Assembly (NCBI GenBank): GCA_946628545.1
Contig: CAMOWU010000019.1
Coordinates: forward strand, 1-41,312
Source of the DNA: an uncultured Bacteroides sp.
GTDB lineage: Bacteria > Bacteroidota > Bacteroidia > Bacteroidales > Bacteroidaceae
DNA: 41,312 nt
Direction of reading: 5' to 3'
Shown: positions 31,183 through 38,434 of the stretch, piece after piece
How positions within the stretch are numbered: position 1 is the stretch's first letter
Layout: every line of letters starts with the position of its first letter
The notes under the pieces: model-generated
Databases searched by the model: none
What the model was told of the DNA's origin: nothing
The model's input: only the letters and a program-made list of their open reading frames with translations
Position numbers and translations under genes: made by a program

Positions 31183-33693
31183 TTAAATCAGGTCCACCAC
31201 AGTGATGCCAGCTCCTCCAAGACGGATGTCTTCGTCGTGGAAGTCTGCCACGGCTGCAATGGTGGAAAGGTACTGCCGTATGAGTGAACGGAGGATGCCT
31301 GACCCCGTGCCATGAAGAATCCTTACCCTCGGCACACCGCTTACCAGAGCGTCGTCGATATAGTACATGATGGCCTGTACTGCCTCGTCGCCTCGCATTC
31401 CCCTGACATCGATGTCCTGGCGGAACTCAAGTTTTCGGTCGCGTATGTCGTTTTGTGTCTGTCGAGTCAGGAAGGTGTCGGCTCGTTCTTCTTTCTTTGG
31501 TGGAGCGGAAGGCAAGAGTCGGTCCAAGGCGATGTTGGTGACCATCGAACCGAAAGTCACCTGTGCCTGCTTGCCATTGATTTTGTTAATCTGTCCCACG
31601 GTGCTTTGTCCTTTGATGACCACGAAGTCTCCCACGCCCAGAGGCTGGTTCTCATTCTTTTTCGTTTCTGCTGCTTTCCCGTCAGTGGTTTTGGCTGCTT
31701 TTTCATCCTTGCGTTTCTGCTTCCTTTCCTGACGGGCTTTCACCTTCTCCATCTGCCGTTTGATACGTCCTTCAAAGAGCCCAGGATCAATCTCGCGCAC
31801 TTCCTGCTTGAAGTCGTTCAGTTCCTGACGTGCATTTCGCGTGCGCTCCTTCTCCGCCTCGGCTTCCTTGATTTCCTTGATGGTGAGTTCGATTTTCGCA
31901 TTCGAGGAATTGATGATTTCAAGGGCCTGCGCCTTGGCCTTGGCTATGATTTCTCGTTTTTCCTCTTTCAGGGCCTCTATTTCTTTTTCGTATCGGTCGA
32001 TGGTCTGTTGCAGTTGCTTCTCATGCTGGTGGATGGCGTCGCGCTTGTTCTCCCAGTATCGTTTGTCGCGTACGATGTCTTGCAGATATTTGTCGGCATT
32101 GATATAGTCCTGACCCACAATCTGCGACGCATCTCGGATCACCTCGTCGGGGATGCCGATCTTGCGGGCGATCTCCACAGCAAATGAACTGCCGGGATTG
32201 CCGATACGGAGTTGGAAGAGCGGCTGCATCTCGTTGCGGTCGTAGAGCATGGCTCCGTTCACCAGTCCTTCTGTGTCTTTGGCCAGTAGTTTCAGGTTTT
32301 GGTAGTGTGTGGTGATCACTCCGAACGCCTTTTTGGCATTGATGCGTTTGAGCACCGCTTCCGCCATGGCCCCACCGATCTGTGGTTCGGTGCCTCCACC
32401 GAACTCATCAATCAGCACCAGACTCGCACCGTCAGCATGTCGCATGATGTTTTTCATGTGAAGCAAGTGCGATGAGTAGGTGGAGAGGTCGTCCTCGATG
32501 CTCTGGTCGTCACCGATGTCGATAAAGATACTCTTGAAGATGCCCATTCGGCTGCTTTCAGCCATGGGTACGAGCATACCGCATTGCATCATGTATTGGA
32601 GCAGTCCCACCGTCTTGAGGCACACCGACTTACCTCCTGCATTGGGTCCGGAGATGATGAGCAATCGCTGGCGGGGAGTCAGTTCGATATCGAGCGGCAC
32701 GACCTTTTTGTTGTGTTTGGCAAGAGCTTGTTGGAGTAGGGGATGAGTGGCATAACCCCAGTCGATGGCAGGTCGGTTTTCAAGTTGTGGTTCCCTGCAG
32801 TTGTTGGCGATGGCAAACCGTGCCTTGGCGCGTATGAAGTCAATGTCGGCGAGAAACTCGTAGGAATAGATGATATCTTGCACATCGGGTCTCAAAGCAT
32901 CGGCAAACTCCAGTAGTATGCGCATGATCTCGCGTCGTTCATCGCTTTCCAACTCCCTGATACGGTTGTTGGCCTCCACCACCTCCGCCGGTTCGATATA
33001 CACCGTCTTTCCCGTGTCGGACTCGTCGTGGACGATACCTCGTATCTTGCGTTTCAGGGCTGGAGCCACGGGGATGACCAGACGTCCGTCGCGCATAGTG
33101 GGTGCGATGTCCTTATCCACCAAACCATCACTTTTGGCCGTTTTCAGGATGTTCTGCAAGGAGCGTGAAATGCTGTTGGTTGTTGCCGCGATATCGTGGC
33201 GGATCTGGGCCAGGGTGGGAGAGGCGTTGTCTTTGATGTTGCCGAACTTGTCGAGTATCTGGCCTATGCGCTTCACCACTTGAGGGTAAGTCCTCACGTC
33301 CTGGCTGAGCGTCTGCAGGGTGGGGTAGGTGTAGGACATATTGCCATTGTCGAGTTCATGTCCTTTCTTGAGGAAGGCGACAATGTCGGAGATGGTGGTC
33401 AAGGATCGTTGCAGGTCGAAGAGTTCTCGTTCGTCGAGGAAGGTGTGGGCGATTCTGATGCGTTTGAGCGAAGGCCTCACATCGAAAAAATGCTGGTCAG
33501 GGAAGTCGTCTTCTTGCAGGATTTTCACAAATTCAGAAGTCTGTCGCAGCAGTGTGGTCAACTGGTCGTAGTTGGAGCAAAATTCCATCTGCGCGACTCT
33601 TTCCTTGCCTAATGGACACAGGCATGCCTCAGTGAGTTGGCTTCTCACTGCGTCGAATCGTATTTTGTTCTCGAATTGATCTGGATAAAGCAT
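31183..33693 (-). CDS. mutS2: Endonuclease MutS2
   Basis: This 836-residue MutS-type ATPase lacks the mismatch-recognition domains I of MutS. The order is core/lever helices, then ATPase with Walker A GPNAGGKS (K355), Walker B LVLIDEFGGGTEP, and a long coiled coil (about 520-640, rich in E/K/R/A). A KOW-like segment (GDFVVIKGQSTVGQINKING) follows, and the C-terminal Smr domain (about 760-836) has DVRGMRGDEA and LHGTGSGIL. MutS2 suppresses recombination and, in some bacteria, acts on collided ribosomes. Length and domain order are normal. Confidence 0.96.
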   Translation of the reverse strand: MLYPDQFENKIRFDAVRSQLTEACLCPLGKERVAQMEFCSNYDQLTTLLRQTSEFVKILQEDDFPDQHFFDVRPSLKRIRIAHTFLDERELFDLQRSLTTISDIVAFLKKGHELDNGNMSYTYPTLQTLSQDVRTYPQVVKRIGQILDKFGNIKDNASPTLAQIRHDIAATTNSISRSLQNILKTAKSDGLVDKDIAPTMRDGRLVIPVAPALKRKIRGIVHDESDTGKTVYIEPAEVVEANNRIRELESDERREIMRILLEFADALRPDVQDIIYSYEFLADIDFIRAKARFAIANNCREPQLENRPAIDWGYATHPLLQQALAKHNKKVVPLDIELTPRQRLLIISGPNAGGKSVCLKTVGLLQYMMQCGMLVPMAESSRMGIFKSIFIDIGDDQSIEDDLSTYSSHLLHMKNIMRHADGASLVLIDEFGGGTEPQIGGAMAEAVLKRINAKKAFGVITTHYQNLKLLAKDTEGLVNGAMLYDRNEMQPLFQLRIGNPGSSFAVEIARKIGIPDEVIRDASQIVGQDYINADKYLQDIVRDKRYWENKRDAIHQHEKQLQQTIDRYEKEIEALKEEKREIIAKAKAQALEIINSSNAKIELTIKEIKEAEAEKERTRNARQELNDFKQEVREIDPGLFEGRIKRQMEKVKARQERKQKRKDEKAAKTTDGKAAETKKNENQPLGVGDFVVIKGQSTVGQINKINGKQAQVTFGSMVTNIALDRLLPSAPPKKEERADTFLTRQTQNDIRDRKLEFRQDIDVRGMRGDEAVQAIMYYIDDALVSGVPRVRILHGTGSGILRSLIRQYLSTIAAVADFHDEDIRLGGAGITVVDLI

Positions 33694-33740
33694 GAATGAT
33701 TATTTCAGAGTGCAAAATTTATATATTTCAGGAGATAAAC

Positions 33741-33977
33741 AATCAGAATAGACATCCCCACAAGAACGCGAATGGAGGCGTTGGGACGACCGCTCTTCTT
33801 TCCTTCGGGAAACAACGGCTTAAATATCTCCTCGTCTATCTTCGTGGTCACGAGGCTGTAGAACTGGTTGTGCCAGGCATTAGGGTCGGAATACTTCTTG
33901 GAGGCACGGTTGCCCAACAGCATCACGGGAGCCGTGAACATGTCCAGTTGAGGGTTGGGGTCTGTCTTCTTAAACAT
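33741..33977 (-). pseudogene. 5' remnant of a DUF772/IS1182-like transposase gene
   Basis: The frame from ATG 33977 reads MFKKTDPNPQLDMFTAPVML and continues to RPNASIRVLVGMSIL, which I recognise as the N-terminus of a Bacteroidota DUF772-type transposase, normally over 400 residues. After MSIL (near 33742) the sequence changes to an unrelated IVYLLKYINF and stops at 33705, so the rest, including the catalytic core, is missing. An extra ATG at 34034 is probably not used. No matching 3' part is in the window. The 277 bp between this and the next gene is AT-rich and contains a minus-strand TAACTTTG at 34176-34183. Confidence 0.75.
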
Positions 33978-34254
33978 CGTCTTCCTTTTTGATTGATGAT
34001 GTAAAGGTACAAAAAATATTCCAGAAATCTGCATAAAACAGAGACTATTTTAGTGCAAAAGCAAACAATTTTAATATGCCTAACTTTTTAAAGTGGGCTC
34101 AGTTAGTGATATTGAAACAACTTTGTGGTACTAGCTGCCATATAAACAAAATATATCGATAATAATTTCCGAGTGCAAAGTTATTGAAATGTTTCTGTTT
34201 AGCAGATGTTTTTTTTAATTTTTTTATGTTTTTAGTGCCCTTTTCTGCTACCTT

Positions 34255-35190
34255 TCATTGTCGTAGTCTCTCAAACAACTGGTATTTAGAAAAAACCGAT
34301 TGCAACTGCTTATCATTCATCCCTTTTAAACAGTTTTCATGGAACAAGCCTATATCTTGATTGTTTGGGTTGAAGAACATACAAGGGTCGTGAACCTGGA
34401 TCTTATAACACTGGGTACCGTTAAGCAACGACATGGCTTTGAACCAAACGTCATCAGCCAAAGGGCAGATGGCCATGAATGTGCTCTCGTTGAATACCTC
34501 CATACTGAGTGAATGAGGAGGATAAAGAGTTCCTCCACCACCTGTGGGGAACACTAAAAAGGACGGACCAACCTCGGTCGTATTGCGATACCAGTTCATA
34601 TATTTGTCGGGAGTGCCATCTTCTATTAATTTGATGATATGGGCTCGGTTGGTGTGTATGTATTGTGGATAATTCTGATAGGATAATAGCAGGTTCTCCA
34701 GCATATCGGGGGCAAAGATAATGTCATCGTCAATGGTCACGATGATGTCGTCAGGGTGTCTCATCAACGTCGGAATTAATTTCTTATATGACTTGATGTC
34801 TTTATAGAAACCTATTTCAAGCCCGCGCCCAATCTGATTCTGAAGATATTTAGGAAGAATGATGTTTTGCCAATCCTCCTGCAACCACAAGATAATATTG
34901 TTAGGCTTTACTGTCTGTTGCATGATTGACTCTATGGACAGAAACACTTCATAAAGACGTTTGCTGTATGTGGTTAGGCTGACTACGATTTTCTTTCCAT
35001 CGAAATAATTGTCGCTTGCTATTCCCCTTTCCGTAGAATGCAGGGCGTAATTTTCCAACTGCAGCATACGGTGATAGAATAGGTTGTCTTTCATCAGCGT
35101 GTCGTAAATCCTTTTCGATGCTTCTTTGGTGAAGGATTCGCGTAATGCATATATATGCTTGAAATATCGTTCCTTGAGATTGTTGAACAT
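34255..35190 (-). CDS. Glycosyltransferase-like protein (GT-A fold, DDD motif)
   Basis: This 311-residue protein reads like a GT-A transferase. KIVVSLTTYSKRLYEVFLSI gives the first beta strand, IIVTIDDDIIFAPDMLENLL a DXD-type metal/nucleotide motif near 150, and ICPLADDVWFKAMSLLNG a candidate catalytic acidic pair near 245. The N-terminal 60 residues are helical and charged. No membrane segment is obvious. I do not recognise a characterised close relative; acceptor and donor are unknown. It lies 40 bp after a GT2 gene and shares its promoter, so the two probably serve the same glycan. Confidence 0.75.
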   Translation of the reverse strand: MFNNLKERYFKHIYALRESFTKEASKRIYDTLMKDNLFYHRMLQLENYALHSTERGIASDNYFDGKKIVVSLTTYSKRLYEVFLSIESIMQQTVKPNNIILWLQEDWQNIILPKYLQNQIGRGLEIGFYKDIKSYKKLIPTLMRHPDDIIVTIDDDIIFAPDMLENLLLSYQNYPQYIHTNRAHIIKLIEDGTPDKYMNWYRNTTEVGPSFLVFPTGGGGTLYPPHSLSMEVFNESTFMAICPLADDVWFKAMSLLNGTQCYKIQVHDPCMFFNPNNQDIGLFHENCLKGMNDKQLQSVFSKYQLFERLRQ

Positions 35191-35230
35191 TGTCTTTTGG
35201 GTATTGGAAATGATGATGATAGGGGGATAA

Positions 35231-36220
35231 TCATGCAGGATGATGCGTTTTCTGACGCAAAGACCATACTATGATGAGCAAATGAGGAGATATACTGTAT
35301 AACAGGGAAATAATCTGTTGTGCCTTCCCGTTTGTAAAACGGAGGTTTGGAGCGTTCTTCGACAAATAGCTCATGACTCGCAAACGATTGCTAAATCCAT
35401 GAATATCTCTTAAGGTGTTACTTATCAAGTTATGAAATGAAGCGAAGACGTCATCTTGAAGCTTCTTTGTCTCAGCTGGACCAGATTCTCTCAATTCCCT
35501 TAATTCCCATGTCTTGCCAATAGCAATACTGAAATCACGGGCGTGGCGCAATGTAAAACGTGATTGCACAGAACCGACCCATTTTCTGTGAATGACCATT
35601 AATTTGTTGGTCCTCAAACATCTGTCGGCTCGAAGATAACTTTCATGAGTGAATGGCACATCTTGATAGTATATCCCTGGGACAAAATGAAGGTGCTTTT
35701 CCTGTAGAAAACGCCGTCTAAATAAAGACCGCCAAACATAACATTCTTTGGGGGTGAGTTCTTCCAGGAAGATTTGCTTACCTGTTTTCTCGTTCCATTC
35801 AATGACATCTTGTGCTGGAATTTGAAATGGCATACTCAACTCTTCATCACTCATTCTCAAGAAATCAGCCATCATAACATCTACTTCCGAGTTGAGAGCT
35901 TTCTCCAATATCAAAGGCAGACTACCGGCAATCAGCAAATCGTCGGAGTCGAGCATAAGAACGTACTCGCCTGTGGCTCTGGCTAATGCTGTGTTGCGGG
36001 CAACGGAAAGCCCCTGGTTCTCCTGGTTGATGATTGTGATATTGTCATGCTGTTCCAGTAAATCAGCCACAACTTCCATGCTGCGGTCGGGAGTGCCGTC
36101 GTTCACCGCGATAATCTCATATCGGTCCTCTCTAAGGTTTTGCTGGAAGATGCTTTCGAAAAAAGGGCGTATATACTTCTCAACCTTATATATAGGGACA
36201 AGAATACTGAGGTCCAACAT
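35231..36220 (-). CDS. Glycosyltransferase family 2
   Basis: This 329-residue GT2 enzyme has the opening LSILVPIYKVEKYIRPFFES, the nucleotide site EIIAVNDGTPDRS, and the DXD motif as YVLMLDSDDLL near residues 88-98. The C-terminal third carries a basic helical region and a final hydrophobic stretch (about 298-320, IISLLYSISPHLLIIVWSL) that may dock it on the membrane. It is the first gene of a two-gene operon with a good promoter at 36337-36368. GC content looks lower than in the AEP cassette. The glycan it builds is not known. Confidence 0.9.
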   Translation of the reverse strand: MLDLSILVPIYKVEKYIRPFFESIFQQNLREDRYEIIAVNDGTPDRSMEVVADLLEQHDNITIINQENQGLSVARNTALARATGEYVLMLDSDDLLIAGSLPLILEKALNSEVDVMMADFLRMSDEELSMPFQIPAQDVIEWNEKTGKQIFLEELTPKECYVWRSLFRRRFLQEKHLHFVPGIYYQDVPFTHESYLRADRCLRTNKLMVIHRKWVGSVQSRFTLRHARDFSIAIGKTWELRELRESGPAETKKLQDDVFASFHNLISNTLRDIHGFSNRLRVMSYLSKNAPNLRFTNGKAQQIISLLYSISPHLLIIVWSLRQKTHHPA

Positions 36221-36336
36221 CTATTCTTGTTTTTTAGTCATTTTGTAATAGTAATTAATATCTTTGATGTAAACTTACATTTACTGCGTGGTACCCGGGG
36301 CTTAGTGATGTTGCCCTTTCAGCGCGATTTTTCCTA

Positions 36337-36368
36337 CAAAATTACAAACAAATTTCGGTGATACCAAA
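36337..36368 (-). promoter_or_regulatory. Promoter of the two-gene glycosyltransferase operon
   Basis: On the minus strand TAATTTTG (36344-36337) matches TAnnTTTG, and TTTG (36368-36365) sits 20 bp upstream as the -33 element, the spacing expected for Bacteroidota. The leader to the ATG is about 115 nt. Confidence 0.72.
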
Positions 36369-36479
36369 TATTTTACGGAAAACCATAGGTGTAAGCTCGG
36401 AGCATGCGTGCTGTGTAGTGTCTCCGACGAAGTGTTTCTCATCATTTTTCGCTTGTGTTGATTTTTTACAGTTCTATGC

Positions 36480-36536
36480 AGGAGGTTCGGCATTCCTGCC
36501 GAACGATTTTGTGCGGCAGGAATGCCGCACCTCCTA
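36480..36536. repeat. Compound REP-like palindrome, family A, two units in inverted order
   Basis: The element holds GTTCGGCA-TTCC-TGCCGAAC (36485-36504), then GTGCGGCA-GGAA-TGCCGCAC (36511-36530). Outer arms AGGAGG (36480-36485) and CCTCCT (36530-36535) also pair. The left half is the TTCGGCA variant and the right half is the inverted GTGCGGCA variant, so one element combines both types seen elsewhere in the window. Confidence 0.88.
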
Positions 36537-37293
36537 TCATCAGCAATGAAATGATTTTCGCGACGTTTTTGGGGATGTTTTTAAATGTTTTATTATATCT
36601 ACTTTTTGGGGATAATTATACAATAGCGGTTTGATTCTGCATATTTTAGGCGGTTTTAGGGTTGTTTTGTATAGTTTTGCAATCTGTTTATGCAAAAATG
36701 TTTCATGGGTATGACATTTTTTTAATGGTTATTTGTTATTGAGAGACCCCTCGCGCAGAACGCTCGGGCACCCGACCTCAACGTTATCGAGGGGGGGCGG
36801 GTTACTGGTTATTGAGGGTATTAGTTCGGGTAAACGGGTGAATTTTGCACTTTTTGGACGATGGAGTCTGGCATGACGTAAGTGTGTCGTTATCTGTTCT
36901 TCTTTCGGCGTTTTGAAAAATCGTACAAAATTAGTGATTTAGAACGACGATAGAGAATTTTTGTAAAGCAGATACATAAATAGCCTGGAGGGTATTTGCG
37001 TATTGTTGGGCGGATGAACGTGTTATGATACCCGATATGTGCTTCAATTACCCTCATTGATGGTTGAATTTGATTGATTGCGAGAAGAAATTCGTCAAAA
37101 GGCATGTTTGTTTTCGTTATTTTGTGTTACTTTTGTCTTATCGTTAGATTCTATATGGGTTTCTACGGCAATTCCATTTTAGATGAAATCTACGACTTAA
37201 GCAAATCATTGCGGATTGAAAGATTAGAATGCATGTTTTCAAGCCCATCATTTATGGTTGTTAACCGATAGTCATGGCCGAAATTCCAGTCAG
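36537..37293. other. AT-rich intergenic region without a supported gene
   Basis: This stretch of about 750 bp has no convincing gene. Visible items are a run of seven G at 36791-36797 inside a GC-rich patch (36747-36805), two short words of the TTATTGAG type on each side of it, promoter-like TAGTTTTG at 36672-36679 on the plus strand, and TAATTTTG on the minus strand near 36926. Overlapping short frames at 36890-37105 (minus) and 37074-37271 (plus) have no recognisable motif. It may hold decayed genes at the border of the acquired module. Confidence 0.5.
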
Positions 37294-37308
37294 CGAACAT
37301 TGAGTTCG
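37294..37308. promoter_or_regulatory. Candidate operator 1 (CGAAC-N5-GTTCG), upstream of the WYL gene
   Basis: The inverted repeat CGAAC (37294-37298) / GTTCG (37304-37308) with a 5-bp spacer ATTGA lies exactly 11 bp before the TAACTTTG box at 37320. Flanking CA/TG bases extend the symmetry. The same element at the same distance occurs before the ATPase gene. Confidence 0.7.
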
Positions 37309-37319
37309 TTGTCTCTTAT

Positions 37320-37327
37320 TAACTTTG
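37320..37327 (+). promoter_or_regulatory. -7 box of the WYL regulator gene
   Basis: TAACTTTG matches TAnnTTTG. A TTG at 37300-37302, inside the operator spacer, is a possible -33 element. The box contains the TTG triplet at 37325 that could be taken for a start codon; the real start is the ATG at 37343. Confidence 0.7.
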
Positions 37328-37342
37328 CCAAAAATAGTGGAT

Positions 37343-38377
37343 ATGCCTACAAATAAGAATGCATCGACAAGATATAAGTATTTGGACGAGTTGTTGTCTG
37401 ACCGACACCACTACTACGATATTCATGACCTGACAGAGATATGCAATGACAGATTGTTTCACGCTGGTTTGCCGGAGGTGACCCAACGTTGCATAGAGAA
37501 AGACATCAATAATCTTGAATATGCACCATTCTATGCTGACATCATACGTGTCAAAAAGAATGGACGGTCTTGTATCAGGTATGCAGATCCATCGTTCTCT
37601 ATCTACAAGAAAGAACTATCTGATGAAGAGAGCAACCTCATTCTTGAAGTACTCGACACCATCGGTCAGTTCGACGGTCTGGCACATTTTGAATGGCTCG
37701 ACCGATTCAAAATAGGTTTAGGACTGAAGAAGCGCCCCAAGGTCATCAGTTTCAGTCATAACCCTTATCTCAAAAACTCCAACCTTTTGGGAGTGTTGTT
37801 CGACAATGCTTCCAACCAAGTTGTCGTGGAGTTGGAGTATCACACCTTTACAGATGAAAACAAGAAAACGATAGTCTTCCATCCATACCTTCTAAAACAG
37901 TATAATAATAGATGGTATATCATCGGTGCCGCCGATAGCGACAAGAAGATCCTGAATTTTGCCTTGGACCGCATCGATAAAGTCACGCCACGTCCTGAAG
38001 CCAAGTTTTATCCATGTCAGAAAAACCTGTCTGAACGTTTTGGGGATATTGTCGGAGTGACGTTTTACGAAGATCGTCCAATCGAGCATATCGTTTTCTG
38101 GGTGAGTGACGAGTCAAAGAATTATATTGACACCAAGCCCATCCACAAGTCACAGACTCCTCTGAGTGAGGATATGTCAGACCTACTCCTTCAGAAATAT
38201 CCCCATCTGCAAAAAGGTGCATTCTTGTCCATCGACTGCATTCCTAACTATGAACTCATCCGTGAGCTCTGTTCTTTCGGAAAAGACTTGATCGTGCTTG
38301 AGCCCACCTCAATACAGGATGAAGTTTTCCGCAGAATTTCTTCGATGATGGAAAATTATTCGAACGTGCGAACATAG
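37343..38377 (+). CDS. WYL domain transcriptional regulator
   Basis: This is a 344-residue regulator. Residues about 1-75 form a winged helix (KNASTRYKYLDELLSDRHHY, VTQRCIEKDINNLE), about 130-230 a WYL domain with the conserved YLLKQYNNRWYIIGAADSD block, and the rest a WCX-like C-terminal extension. WYL proteins bind ligands or nucleic acids and often control phage-defence genes (BrxR and CapW are examples). I start at ATG 37343 because an upstream TTG lies within the -7 box. Matching inverted repeats before this gene and before the ATPase gene suggest that it represses both. Its stop codon lies within operator 2. Confidence 0.88.
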   Translation: MPTNKNASTRYKYLDELLSDRHHYYDIHDLTEICNDRLFHAGLPEVTQRCIEKDINNLEYAPFYADIIRVKKNGRSCIRYADPSFSIYKKELSDEESNLILEVLDTIGQFDGLAHFEWLDRFKIGLGLKKRPKVISFSHNPYLKNSNLLGVLFDNASNQVVVELEYHTFTDENKKTIVFHPYLLKQYNNRWYIIGAADSDKKILNFALDRIDKVTPRPEAKFYPCQKNLSERFGDIVGVTFYEDRPIEHIVFWVSDESKNYIDTKPIHKSQTPLSEDMSDLLLQKYPHLQKGAFLSIDCIPNYELIRELCSFGKDLIVLEPTSIQDEVFRRISSMMENYSNVRT

Positions 38378-38383
38378 AGTTCG
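38369..38383. promoter_or_regulatory. Candidate operator 2 (CGAAC-N5-GTTCG), upstream of the ATPase operon
   Basis: CGAAC (38369-38373) / GTTCG (38379-38383) with spacer ATAGA lies exactly 11 bp before TAACTTTG at 38395, the same geometry as operator 1. The WYL gene's TAG stop (38375-38377) is inside the spacer. A further CGAAC half-site is at 38361-38365. Confidence 0.72.
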
Positions 38384-38394
38384 GATGTGTTTTA

Positions 38395-38402
38395 TAACTT
38401 TG
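38395..38402 (+). promoter_or_regulatory. -7 box of the ATPase operon
   Basis: TAACTTTG is identical to the box of the WYL gene and lies 32 bp before the ATG at 38435. Confidence 0.7.
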
Positions 38403-38434
38403 CATTGTAATCAAAAAAATTTAGTAAAAGAGAT

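Noticed and set aside
36890-37271. Two overlapping short frames before the WYL gene
   Set aside because: They lie on opposite strands, have no recognisable motif, and sit in an AT-rich gap. I could not support either as a gene.
37325-37342. TTG start for the WYL protein
   Set aside because: The TTG belongs to the -7 promoter box TAACTTTG, and the ATG at 37343 gives a normal N-terminus.
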